From Treponema sp. UBA4267 (GTDB lineage: Bacteria; Spirochaetota; Spirochaetia; Treponematales; Treponemataceae), in assembly GCA_002395155.1 (NCBI GenBank), contig DGWD01000042.1:1-64000 (forward strand): a stretch of 64,000 bases of DNA, given 5' to 3'. Positions 34,420 to 43,595 of this stretch are shown here, one piece after another (position 1 is the stretch's first letter; each line of letters starts with the position of its first letter). Position numbers and translations under genes: made by a program. Under the pieces are notes generated by a model that made no database searches, was not told the origin of the DNA, and worked only from the letters and a program-made list of their open reading frames with translations.

Positions 34420-35673
34420 ATGATAGACTTTCGTGATACTCCACTTTATAAAGAAGACTCTTATTTTCGTAAGGAATATGTTGAAAAACTGCTTTTCTGG
34501 CGAGACCATCATGTAATTAAAGTAATTACTGGTGTAAGACGTTCTGGAAAATCGGTTATTCTGAAGGAAGTCTGTAAAGAGATTTCAAAATCTGCATCAG
34601 AAAATCAAATTTCTTTTTTCAATTTTGAAATGCTCGAAAATGAAGATATCACTGATTATCATAAACTGCATTCTGTCTTAAAAGAGCGTATTCAGGAAGA
34701 TAAAATGAATTATATCTTCCTGGATGAAATTCAGCTTGTTGAAAAGTTTGAAAAGGTTGTGGATTCTCTTTTTATTCTTCCTAATGTTGATATTTATTTG
34801 ACTGGTTCAAATGCTTCTATGCTTTCCAGTGAAATAGCAACCCTTTTGAGTGGCCGCTATATTGAAATAAATATTCTGCCTTTTTCTTTTATTGAGTTCC
34901 AGACAGCGTATAAAGAAAAGTTTTCTCAAGAAAGTTTTGATTTACCTACCTTATATACCAAATATATTACATTTGGCGGCTTCCCTTATCTTCATAATAT
35001 CTATGAAAAAAACGAGGCTATAAAAGACTATATTTCTGGTCTTTATTCAACTATTGTTCTAAAAGATATTCAGCAGCGTAAGAAAATTGCTGATACAATT
35101 CTTCTTGAAAAGATTGTAAAGTTTGCACTTGTTCATACCGGTAATCTTCTTTCCCCAAAAAAGATTTGTGACACTTTTGTTTCAAGCGGCAGGAAAACTT
35201 CTTCGGCAACAATAGATAATTGTCTTTCTGCATTATGTGAAACCTATCTTTTCTACAAACTGAACCGCTATGATATTCGTGGTAAAGAAACTCTAAAAAC
35301 ATTGGAAAAATATTATGCCGTAGATATGGGACTCCGCTTTTTTATGCTTGGTGCAATAGGTGGAGATGAAGGACACATTCTTGAGAACCTTGTTTTTCTT
35401 GAATTATTGCGTCGTGGTTATGAACTGTCTGTTGGAAAAATAGATGATATGGAAATTGACTTTATAGCACAAAAAGACGGGGCTCTTAATTACATTCAAG
35501 TTTCACTTTCTGTTCGTGATGAAACGACCTTAAAAAGAGAATTAAGACCTCTGCTTGCTGTAAAAGATAATTTTCCAAAAACTTTGATTACACTGGATAA
35601 TGCACCTGTTATTTATCATGATGGAATCAAACAGATTTATGCTCTTGATTTCTTGAACGGAGAATCATTATGA
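34420..35673 (+). CDS. AAA ATPase with DUF4143 (AAA_14-type)
   Basis: In this 417-residue protein the N-terminal ATPase has Walker A TGVRRSGKS near residue 41 and Walker B NYIFLDEIQ near 105, followed by the LTGSNASML sensor block. The C-terminal DUF4143 part ends with a nuclease-like core: MEIDFIAQKDGALNYIQVSLSV. The family is common and poorly understood; members often lie in mobile or defence regions. The stop overlaps the hsdR start by 4 bp (ATGA), so it is coupled to hsdR and may affect restriction subunit expression or act separately. Confidence 0.85.
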   Translation: MIDFRDTPLYKEDSYFRKEYVEKLLFWRDHHVIKVITGVRRSGKSVILKEVCKEISKSASENQISFFNFEMLENEDITDYHKLHSVLKERIQEDKMNYIFLDEIQLVEKFEKVVDSLFILPNVDIYLTGSNASMLSSEIATLLSGRYIEINILPFSFIEFQTAYKEKFSQESFDLPTLYTKYITFGGFPYLHNIYEKNEAIKDYISGLYSTIVLKDIQQRKKIADTILLEKIVKFALVHTGNLLSPKKICDTFVSSGRKTSSATIDNCLSALCETYLFYKLNRYDIRGKETLKTLEKYYAVDMGLRFFMLGAIGGDEGHILENLVFLELLRRGYELSVGKIDDMEIDFIAQKDGALNYIQVSLSVRDETTLKRELRPLLAVKDNFPKTLITLDNAPVIYHDGIKQIYALDFLNGESL

Positions 35674-38144
35674 ACGAAAGTGACACAAGGTTAAAGAAAA
35701 TAGATCCTGCTCTCAAAGCTGCTGGTTGGGGTGTGGTAGAAGGCTCTGATATTTTTACCGAACAGCGGGCTTATATTGTGTCGCCTGGTCGTATTGTTAC
35801 AAAAGCAAAAAGAAATCCGGATAAAATAGATTACCTTCTTACTTACAAAGGCGTAAAGATTGGAATTGTCGAAGCAAAAAAGGACGAACTTGATGTAAGT
35901 GCTGGTGTTGAGCAGGCTAAGAAATATGCAAAGGCTATGAATATCCGCTGGTCTTATTCTACTAACGGAGACAAAATCTGGGCTATTGATATGGAAGCAA
36001 AGCCCGGTGATTTTACAGAAGGTTTTGTAGATAAGTTCCCGACTCCTGATGAACTTTGGGCAATGACTTTCCCAGATAACAACGAATGGCGTGATAAATT
36101 TAATCTTGAACCTTTCAATCGTGATGGAGGAAAGCAGCCTCGCTATTATCAGGAAAATGCTGTTAATGCAGTACTGGATGCCATAAGCCGCAAGATAGAT
36201 CGTATTCTTTTAACACTTGCAACAGGTACAGGTAAAACTTACATTGCATTCCAAATTTGCTGGAAGCTTATGCACACTCGCTGGAACAATCTGCAAAACG
36301 GAAAACTTCCCCGCATTCTATTCCTCGCAGACAGAAACATTCTTGCTGACCAGGCTTTTAATGCGTTCGGAGCTTTTGACCAGAATGCATTGGCACGAAT
36401 TACGCCAAAAGAAATTAGGAAGAATGGCGGAAAAGTTCCAATGGGGCAGAGTATTTACTTTACGATTTTCCAGACAATGCTATGTGGTACGGATGATGTA
36501 ACAGATAAATCTGAAAATACGGTAGTTGAGCCTGCCGAAACTACCGAATACTATAAACAATATCCTCGAGATTTCTTTGATTTTATCATTATTGATGAAT
36601 GTCATCGTGGTGGTGCAAATGATGAAAGTGAATGGCGTAAATTGATGGAATATTTCCAGCCTGCATATCAGCTTGGACTTACAGCAACTCCACGCCGCAC
36701 AATAAATGGCGATACCTATAAATATTTTGGTGAGCCTGTTTATCAGTATTCGCTTAAGCAGGGAATTGAAGACGGATATCTTACTCCATATCGCGTAAAG
36801 AGCTGTACAAATCAGATTATTGATGAATATGTTTACAATGAAGAAGATAAAATTATTCGTGGTGAAGAACTTTTAGATAAAGAAAAAACTTATGATGAAG
36901 CCGATTTCTACCATGGAAAAATCAAGATCCGTGAACGTGATGAGCTTCGTGTAGAAGAGTTTTTAGATAGTGCAAATCCTGATGAAAAAGCCATTGTTTT
37001 CTGTGCTACTCAGAATCATGCAATGCAGATTCGCGATATGATTAACAGTTATGCAAAACGTGGTACAAATTATTGTGTTCGCGTTACTGCTGATGATGGC
37101 AGTGAAGGTGAAGAGCAGCTTCGAAAATTTCAGGATAATGAAAAAACAATCCCAACTATTTTAACAACCTCTCAAAAACTCAGCACAGGTGTGGATGCTC
37201 AGAATGTCCGTAATATTGTTCTGATGCGTCCTGTTCCAAATATGATTGAATTCAAACAAATTATTGGACGTGGGACTCGTCTTTTTGATGATAAATATTA
37301 TTTCACAATTTACGATTTTGTAGGTGCTCATAAAAAGTTCTATGATGAAGAGTGGGATAATCCAAATCCTGTTTGTCCTATTTGTGAAAAATACCCTTGC
37401 GAGTGTAGCACCCATCCTAAATGTCCTGTTTGTGGTAAATGGCCTTGCGAATGTAAAAAGCTACCTAGATTTTGTCCTATCTGTGGTCAGTCACCTTGTA
37501 TATGCCCACCAAAACCATGTCCTATTTGTGGAAATCTTCCATGCACATGCCCAAAAGACCTTATTGAAATTGAACTGGGCGACGGCCGTAAGGCTACAAT
37601 CAAAGATGGCTTTAACTGGGAAGAACGTATCATGTTCGATGGAAAACTTATTACACTCAAAGAATTTGTAAACGTTCTTGTTGATAACGAAACACTTCCT
37701 AAATTCTTTAAAGATGATGAAGACTTAAGAACACAATGGCAGAATCCTGATACCAGAAAAGCTTTACTTGAAAAAATGGAACATGACGGATTCTCTCTTG
37801 ATAAGCTTTTGAAAGTCCAGGAAATGTTGAACTATGAAAAATGTGATTTACTGGATGTTCTTGAGTACCTTGCATATCAATCAACTCCAATTGAACGAGA
37901 ACAGAGAGTTGCAATTGCACGTTCTGAAATTACAGCAGATTTGAATGAACCACAAAGTGATTTTGTAAATTTTGTTTTGGATCAATATATCGAGCAAGGC
38001 TATACAGAACTTTCTATGGAGAACCTGCCTGAACTTATCAAACTTAAGTATGGAACAATAAATGATGCTAAAGTCGAACTCGGTAGTCTTGGAGAAATAA
38101 ACAAAATCTTTGTTGGATTCCAGAAAGGACTTTACGCAGCATAA
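35670..38144 (+). CDS. hsdR: Type I R-M restriction subunit HsdR with four-fold cysteine-knuckle insert
   Basis: HsdR is the translocase and nuclease of the type I complex. The 824 residues carry an N-terminal nuclease domain (KIDYLLTYKGVKIGIVEAKK: D, E and K of the PD-ExK site), then an SF2 motor with Walker A LATGTGKTYIAFQI near 190, IIDECHRGG near 308, LTATPRR and the GRGTRLFDD motif VI. The C-terminal domain is of the EcoEI type. Unusually, residues about 567-632 contain four tandem CPxC-x4-PCxC knuckles, 16 cysteines that could bind four metal ions. This region follows motif VI directly. The frame is intact and overlaps the upstream ATPase by 4 bp. Confidence 0.92.
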   Translation: MNESDTRLKKIDPALKAAGWGVVEGSDIFTEQRAYIVSPGRIVTKAKRNPDKIDYLLTYKGVKIGIVEAKKDELDVSAGVEQAKKYAKAMNIRWSYSTNGDKIWAIDMEAKPGDFTEGFVDKFPTPDELWAMTFPDNNEWRDKFNLEPFNRDGGKQPRYYQENAVNAVLDAISRKIDRILLTLATGTGKTYIAFQICWKLMHTRWNNLQNGKLPRILFLADRNILADQAFNAFGAFDQNALARITPKEIRKNGGKVPMGQSIYFTIFQTMLCGTDDVTDKSENTVVEPAETTEYYKQYPRDFFDFIIIDECHRGGANDESEWRKLMEYFQPAYQLGLTATPRRTINGDTYKYFGEPVYQYSLKQGIEDGYLTPYRVKSCTNQIIDEYVYNEEDKIIRGEELLDKEKTYDEADFYHGKIKIRERDELRVEEFLDSANPDEKAIVFCATQNHAMQIRDMINSYAKRGTNYCVRVTADDGSEGEEQLRKFQDNEKTIPTILTTSQKLSTGVDAQNVRNIVLMRPVPNMIEFKQIIGRGTRLFDDKYYFTIYDFVGAHKKFYDEEWDNPNPVCPICEKYPCECSTHPKCPVCGKWPCECKKLPRFCPICGQSPCICPPKPCPICGNLPCTCPKDLIEIELGDGRKATIKDGFNWEERIMFDGKLITLKEFVNVLVDNETLPKFFKDDEDLRTQWQNPDTRKALLEKMEHDGFSLDKLLKVQEMLNYEKCDLLDVLEYLAYQSTPIEREQRVAIARSEITADLNEPQSDFVNFVLDQYIEQGYTELSMENLPELIKLKYGTINDAKVELGSLGEINKIFVGFQKGLYAA
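37370..37555 (+). repeat. Four coding repeats of a CPxCxxxPCxC knuckle in hsdR
   Basis: Four units of 15-17 codons encode CPICEKYPCEC, CPVCGKWPCEC, CPICGQSPCIC and CPICGNLPCTC, separated by short basic or Pro-rich linkers. The DNA copies share tgtcctatttgtgg and ccttgcgaatg words, so they are recent duplications. Confidence 0.85.
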
Positions 38145-38235
38145 TTTTTCTTCTCAAAAAGAATTAAAAATATCAACTATATACTTTTCTTGTCACTAAT
38201 AAAGATAATTAATTATATTTAAATTAGGAGTCTTT

Positions 38236-39033
38236 ATGAAGAAAATTATATTCTGTGATATTCCTATGAAGAGTAATCTCAATCCTATGGTTTACAAAGG
38301 TACTGGTAATGCAAATCCCAAATATGACCAGCCTGTTATTTATCCGATTAATGCTATTCTTGCAGATACTATTTCAAAACAAGATGAAATAAGAGTTGTT
38401 CTGCTAAGAACAGAAGACGCCACAGAAAATAACCAGAAGAATAGTGATTTATTTATTAATGAACTGAATTCCATCAATTCAAAAATTGGTGCGAAAATCA
38501 CTTACAATATATTGAATTCAGAATTCAAGGAAACAAAGAATAATCACGAACTCAGACTAAAACAAATGATTGATAAAATAGAAGACAATTCTCAACTATT
38601 TGCTGATATAACATATGGTCCAAAACCTTTGCCTATGGTTCTTATGTGTGTCCTTTCATTTGCAGAAAAATTCTTGAATTGTGATGTAAAATCTGTTGTT
38701 TATGGAAAAGTTAACTTCACAGGTGAAAATATATCAAACCCGGAACTTTATGATGTAACTTCTCTTTACTATCTCAATAATCTGACCAGTTCAATAGTTG
38801 CAAAAGACAGTAAAGATGCCAGAAAAGCTTTGGACGAATTTAATTTATGCCAGGCTAGACAGAAAGCTTATCTGGCAAGTTTTATTACTCTCAGAACAAT
38901 TACAGCTTTAGAAACCAAATATGAAATTGAACAGATATATGAAATGCTCAAAAAGCACTCTTTTGCTGAACCTACATTGCTCGAGTATTTATTTACAAAA
39001 AAAAGAATTGCCTTCTCAAAAAGAGCTATGTGA
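38236..39033 (+). CDS. CARF-like sensor protein, wHTH tail shifted out of frame
   Basis: The 265 residues fit a CARF/Rossmann-like ligand sensor. Position 1-10 is a beta strand (MKKIIFCDIP). The middle block LFADITYGPKPLPMVLMCVL followed by CDVKSVVYGKV parallels the D-x-T-H-G-x-R-x-x-P and YG motifs of CARF (TM1812/Csx1-type) proteins. The frame ends just after an A8 tract (38997-39004). Skipping one A would continue as KKELPSQKELCEKFNKDEVY and ISNRIKEFFEKVQ to a stop at 39118, a plausible winged helix. The full protein may thus be about 293 residues. No CRISPR locus is nearby. It heads the MoxR-HEPN-vWA module, with gag 9 nt before its ATG. Confidence 0.6.
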   Translation: MKKIIFCDIPMKSNLNPMVYKGTGNANPKYDQPVIYPINAILADTISKQDEIRVVLLRTEDATENNQKNSDLFINELNSINSKIGAKITYNILNSEFKETKNNHELRLKQMIDKIEDNSQLFADITYGPKPLPMVLMCVLSFAEKFLNCDVKSVVYGKVNFTGENISNPELYDVTSLYYLNNLTSSIVAKDSKDARKALDEFNLCQARQKAYLASFITLRTITALETKYEIEQIYEMLKKHSFAEPTLLEYLFTKKRIAFSKRAM

Positions 39034-39173
39034 AAAGTTCAACAAGGATGAAGTCTATATTAGCAACAGAATAAAAGAATTTTTCGAAAAAGTTCAAAAT
39101 AAAATATCAAGTAGTTGAAAAAATGTGACTATATTATGTGAATAAATAAATGCTGTATCGGAGGTAAAAAGTT

Positions 39174-41252
39174 ATGGCAACTAATAAACACGATAGAATT
39201 AAATCTTTAAGAGACGCACTTTCAGAAGGATTGTATGAAAAGGATGAAGCTGTTCGTCTTGCGCTTCTTACAGCAATAGCAGGTGAAAGCATTTTCTTTT
39301 TAGGAGCACCAGGTTGCGCTAAAAGTATGATTGCTCGCCGTGTCGTTCAGGCATTCAAGGCAGATGGCAACAAAGGCATAAAATATTTTGAAACTCTTTT
39401 GAATCAGTTTTCTACACCAGATGAGGTATTCGGGAACATGTCTCTCAAAGCATTGAATGGTGAACTTGAAGATGAGAATGGCGAGAAGGAAGAAAAATAT
39501 TTGCGTCTTACTAAAAATATGCTCCCAGAAGCGGATATTGCATTTTTGGATGAAATCTGGAAGGCAAGCCCTGCTATTCTGAACACTCTTCTTACTATTA
39601 TCAATGAAAGAAAATTTCATAACGGTGGAAAAGTTGAAAATGTTCCTCTCAAGGCTCTTTTTGCAGCTTCAAATGAACTTCCTGCAAAAGACCGTGGGCT
39701 TGAAGCTCTTTATGATCGTTTCATACTCCGCCTTTGCGTTGGTTATATTCAAAATGAAGACAATTTTTTTGATATGATTGAGGGAGAATCTGCCTCTGAA
39801 TTTATTTTATCAGATGATGTTAAAAAATTACAGATTACAAATGATGAATTGCAGGAGTGGAAAACTCAGATTGATAAAATTCTTCTTTCTGAAGAAGCAA
39901 AATCTGTTATAACTGCAATACGTAAAGAGTTGTCTACCCGTAATGAAAAACTTGTCACTGAAAACAAGAATGCCAAAACGGATGAATGGCAACAGGAACT
40001 CTTTGAAGTCGGTGACCGCCGTTGGAAGAAAATCACGCATATTCTCAAAACATCTGCATTCCTGAATGACCGTAGTGAAGTTGATTTGATGGATTGCCAG
40101 CTTATCGAATACTGTATTTGGAGTACAGAAAATCAACAGAAACAGGTTCGTGAAATTGTTGAAGAGTGTATAAAACAGAATGGTTTGGACTGTGATACAG
40201 CAATTGATGAGATAAACGAACAGATTGAAGAATTCAAAAAAGCCATAGATGAACAGTGGTTTGAAGAAGTAAAGGAACCTGCGACCGATAAGATTGTTAC
40301 AATAAATGGTACACAATGTTATGAATGTATTCTCAATAATACAAAGGAAACATGGTATGTTACAAAAGGAACAAATGGTTCATATGTAAGTGTATATAAC
40401 CAAAACAAACAGCACTATACAAATGGTTATTTTCAAAAGAATGGTAATAACATTTCTTGTTGGCAAAACTTTACTGTCAAAAGGAATCCTGCAAAAACAC
40501 ACCTTGAAAAGAAAGAACTTTCAGACATCGCACAGGAAACTTCACAGAAGACTTTTGATAGGAACCATTACAAACCGATAGTGGATAAAATTCATTCTGA
40601 AATCAATTTGCTTAAAGAAAAAAAAGAAGCGGATGCAATTCCATTCAAAGCAAATCTTTTTGCTGATCAAGAATACAATGAGAGTATTACTGCAAAACTT
40701 GATGATGCAATTCATTTACTCCAAGATGCCGAAGTGGATCTTAATAAAGAACATGCACGATACTTTAATTCTGACCTTTCTGCTTCATTCTCTCTAGGTG
40801 ATGCTATCCTTAAGGATGGTACTGTTTTTTCTGCTGATGAAGTGAAAAGTTTATCACCTGAACAAAAAAACAATATTATCGCGATTATTTGTATTGCAGA
40901 AGAAAAGAGTTATGCAATTTCATTGACAGAAAAGAAAGCTGAATGGAAAAATATAAAAGAAGTATCAAAATCCTACGGAGAATCATTGCCAAAGGAATTC
41001 GCGGAAAAATGGATTATTCCGAATAAAGAAAATCTTAATAAAATTTGGGAAAACATGGCAAAGTTAAACGAAGTACTCGGTGCTATAGAACCTGAAACAC
41101 AGCTTCTTTCTGCACAGGAATATTGGTCATCAACGACAAATGGTGATTCAGCTGCTTATTATCAGTTATTTGATGAACGCGGACATCAAGATCATACGAC
41201 CAAAGATCATAACTATGCAGTACGTGCCATCCGCGAATGGAAAAAGGAATAA
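39174..41252 (+). CDS. MoxR/RavA-type AAA+ ATPase with C-terminal FGE-sulfatase/DUF1566-like domain
   Basis: This 692-residue protein has an N-terminal AAA+ module: Walker A LGAPGCAKS at 43-51, Walker B IAFLDEIW at 122-129, sensor AASNE near 165 and arginine-finger helix ALYDRF near 180. These match the RavA subgroup, remodelling ATPases that act with vWA proteins. A helical middle follows. The final 150 residues (ILKDGTVFSADEV to EYWSSTTNGDSAAYYQLF and YAVRAIREWK) resemble the DUF1566/C-type-lectin-like fold, an unusual fusion for RavA. tcggagg lies about 10 nt before the ATG. The gene is 4 bp from the HEPN-like gene and in one operon with the ViaA-like gene. Confidence 0.8.
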   Translation: MATNKHDRIKSLRDALSEGLYEKDEAVRLALLTAIAGESIFFLGAPGCAKSMIARRVVQAFKADGNKGIKYFETLLNQFSTPDEVFGNMSLKALNGELEDENGEKEEKYLRLTKNMLPEADIAFLDEIWKASPAILNTLLTIINERKFHNGGKVENVPLKALFAASNELPAKDRGLEALYDRFILRLCVGYIQNEDNFFDMIEGESASEFILSDDVKKLQITNDELQEWKTQIDKILLSEEAKSVITAIRKELSTRNEKLVTENKNAKTDEWQQELFEVGDRRWKKITHILKTSAFLNDRSEVDLMDCQLIEYCIWSTENQQKQVREIVEECIKQNGLDCDTAIDEINEQIEEFKKAIDEQWFEEVKEPATDKIVTINGTQCYECILNNTKETWYVTKGTNGSYVSVYNQNKQHYTNGYFQKNGNNISCWQNFTVKRNPAKTHLEKKELSDIAQETSQKTFDRNHYKPIVDKIHSEINLLKEKKEADAIPFKANLFADQEYNESITAKLDDAIHLLQDAEVDLNKEHARYFNSDLSASFSLGDAILKDGTVFSADEVKSLSPEQKNNIIAIICIAEEKSYAISLTEKKAEWKNIKEVSKSYGESLPKEFAEKWIIPNKENLNKIWENMAKLNEVLGAIEPETQLLSAQEYWSSTTNGDSAAYYQLFDERGHQDHTTKDHNYAVRAIREWKKE

Positions 41253-41255
41253 GAT

Positions 41256-41540
41256 TTGAATTTATCAACTTCACAAAATGCATTGAATGCATTACGACAG
41301 AAGTTCCCGACTGGTATACCTGATGTTCATTCACTTTCTGATGAGCTAAAAGCATGGTTACAAATGAAGATTCAAACACTTACGGACGTATCTGAACAAT
41401 CTGATATGATTGTAAGTCTCCAGAGAATCCGCAACCGACTTGTTCACGCAACGGAAGATATACCAGATAGGGAATTTCAGAAGATGGTTTCGTTCGTATT
41501 TGAAAATATGGATGAAATTGAAAAATTGGTAAAGGGTTAA
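41256..41540 (+). CDS. Small stand-alone HEPN-like protein
   Basis: This 94-residue, fully helical protein starts at a TTG only 4 bp after the MoxR stop. The motif RIRNRLVHATE (residues about 57-67) has the R-x4-H arrangement of HEPN ribonucleases and related HEPN nucleotide-binding proteins. The protein aligns by eye with residues 15-110 of the downstream vWA protein: KFPTGIPDVHSLSDELKAW against KYPSGISDIDSISEEARAW, and RNRLVHATEDIPDREF against RNKTAHQTEDFTDEEF. It could be an effector ribonuclease or the partner of a HEPN dimer. Its start codon is inferred from length and spacing. Confidence 0.65.
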   Translation: MNLSTSQNALNALRQKFPTGIPDVHSLSDELKAWLQMKIQTLTDVSEQSDMIVSLQRIRNRLVHATEDIPDREFQKMVSFVFENMDEIEKLVKG

Positions 41541-41549
41541 GGTTTTACG

Positions 41550-43595
41550 ATGAATAAAAATCAACGAAAATCTCGAAGATTCAGCAGAAAAGCTCTTGAA
41601 AGAATAAATGAAATAATTCAGAAATATCCATCTGGAATTTCTGATATTGATTCAATAAGCGAGGAAGCTCGTGCTTGGATAGAAAAGAAAATACAACAGA
41701 CACGTGAATGCTTAAAAAATGTACATTTTCCGTCTCTTCCAAGTTGGTGGGAAACATTAAGATTAAGTAGAAATAAAACTGCCCACCAAACCGAAGATTT
41801 TACTGACGAAGAATTTTCTGATTTGTCTGGTAAACTGTTTTCAAATATCCAAAAAATATCTGCGGATTTAAATTCAAATATAAATCGTTACCATCACAAT
41901 TCCAAGAAAAAACGTAAGTTTGAGAATTTTGCGTCTGCATCACTTGGTTCAGAAAGTGAACGTAAACAACTCGTTGATGCAATGGAAGATATGGTTGCAC
42001 CTATAGAGCCAAAAGACATAAAAATAGATTTTCCTAAAAATAATTTTTCTCAACTTGCAGCAAATACTCTTTCAGAACTTCTTTCTCATGACAGTACAAA
42101 AGAGTATGTACGTTCTCATGAAGGCCTTTCTGAAAACATCCAGACAGATATTCTTGAGTGGCTACAAAAGACTCAATCTGTTCTGGAAAAAGAAAATCCA
42201 TTTCTTGAAGAAGCTGTTTTCATTCAGCAGCAGAAAAAACTTTCTGCACAGGAAATTGCATCGGATTTGGCCTCAGAGAAATCAAAGATTCACTTTCATT
42301 ATAAACGATTACCAAGCGTAAGCGATTCAAAACGCGGTCCAATTGCTCCAAGCACGTTGGATTTTGACTTTTATGTAAAGGAATTTACAGAACAAAAGAA
42401 AATTAAAAAAGATGAAAAATCTGGAGAAGAGAAAACTTCTTGGAAATCTGTAGAAAAAATTGAAATACTTCGTCGCAATTTTATCAATGACATGGAACAG
42501 AATCTCATTGAACGCAAGAACATGTGGGAGCAAAATAGTATTGACGAAATGCGAAAAGCGTTTCTTGAAGAGCTTTACAAGAAAATCGACAATTTCATTC
42601 GACTTGAAAAACTTCTTTCTCCTTTTATCAAAACTTTGGGGCGTCTCTGGGATTTATCAGAAAGTACATTTGAAACAAGTGGTTTTGAAATCTTAGAGCA
42701 GTTTTCAAAACTCTTAGACCAGGACGAATCTTTACGGGAATTGGCTGAATTGCTTGGAAAGCAAACTCGTGCACAATCATTATTTGAAAAAGAAATACGA
42801 GATAAGGTTGTAATAAAATCAGAATGGCATCCTAAGCCAGCATATCGTGGCGAAATAGATGGTTTACGCTATTCAAATGATATATCTTCCGTATTGCCAA
42901 GTGAACTTGCACTACTGAAAAATACAGCTGCAAAGAAACTGTTTCAACTTAAATTCGCGCAAAAACAACTGTTATCTTTTAAGTATCAAAATGATGTGTT
43001 AGATTCAAAAGAAGAAAACATACAGGAAGAAACTTCTGTAGAAAAGCAAGAGCCCAAAGGTCCAATAATTATCTGCGTTGATACAAGCGGTTCTATGCAT
43101 GGAACTCCTGAGAATATTGCAAAGACTATAACCTTTGCACTCTCAAAGATTGCTATTGAAGAAGAAAGGAAGTGCTACCTGATTTCATTCTCAACAAGCA
43201 TTGAAACTCTTGATCTTACAGATTTTTCAGCTAACCCAATTGGCAAGCTTGTTCAATTCCTTAGAATGTCATTTCATGGTGGAACAGATGCAACTCCAGC
43301 ACTTAAACATGCTGTAAAAATGCTTTCAGAAAACGAATGGAAAAATGCTGATGTTCTGATGATATCTGACTTTGTAATGCAGTCATTGGATAACGACATA
43401 AAGACACAAATAGAATCTGCACAGAAAGACAATACAAACTTCCACAGTTTGGTAATTGGCAGTTCAGGGAACAATGCAGCAATAAATTGTTTTAATCATA
43501 ACTGGGTTTATGATGTAAACAATCCTCAAGCTAACAGACATCTTGTAGAACAGATTCATGAAATCAAAATGCATGATTCAGTAGCTAGTGTTTGA
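41550..43595 (+). CDS. ViaA-like vWA protein with N-terminal HEPN-like domain
   Basis: The 681 residues have three parts. Residues 1-110 are the HEPN-like domain shared with the preceding small protein (RLSRNKTAHQTED). Residues 150-500 are the ViaA-type helical region, ending with GEIDGLRYSNDISSVLPSEL, closely similar to the E. coli ViaA QVDGL...LLPPEL segment. Residues 505-681 are the von Willebrand A domain with an intact MIDAS: DTSGSMHG near 511, a Thr in HGGTDATPAL, and SDFVMQSL. ViaA is the partner of RavA, so pairing with the MoxR ATPase is expected. The N-terminal HEPN fusion is not in ViaA itself. The start is 9 bp after the small HEPN gene. Confidence 0.82.
   Translation: MNKNQRKSRRFSRKALERINEIIQKYPSGISDIDSISEEARAWIEKKIQQTRECLKNVHFPSLPSWWETLRLSRNKTAHQTEDFTDEEFSDLSGKLFSNIQKISADLNSNINRYHHNSKKKRKFENFASASLGSESERKQLVDAMEDMVAPIEPKDIKIDFPKNNFSQLAANTLSELLSHDSTKEYVRSHEGLSENIQTDILEWLQKTQSVLEKENPFLEEAVFIQQQKKLSAQEIASDLASEKSKIHFHYKRLPSVSDSKRGPIAPSTLDFDFYVKEFTEQKKIKKDEKSGEEKTSWKSVEKIEILRRNFINDMEQNLIERKNMWEQNSIDEMRKAFLEELYKKIDNFIRLEKLLSPFIKTLGRLWDLSESTFETSGFEILEQFSKLLDQDESLRELAELLGKQTRAQSLFEKEIRDKVVIKSEWHPKPAYRGEIDGLRYSNDISSVLPSELALLKNTAAKKLFQLKFAQKQLLSFKYQNDVLDSKEENIQEETSVEKQEPKGPIIICVDTSGSMHGTPENIAKTITFALSKIAIEEERKCYLISFSTSIETLDLTDFSANPIGKLVQFLRMSFHGGTDATPALKHAVKMLSENEWKNADVLMISDFVMQSLDNDIKTQIESAQKDNTNFHSLVIGSSGNNAAINCFNHNWVYDVNNPQANRHLVEQIHEIKMHDSVASV

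Noticed and set aside
38990..39010. Programmed -1 frameshifting at the A8 tract
   Set aside because: The tail lies in the +1 frame, which the classical -1 slippery mechanism would not reach; slippage or an indel is more likely.
40790..41252. Diversity-generating retroelement target
   Set aside because: The domain is lectin-like, but no reverse transcriptase or template repeat was found in the window.
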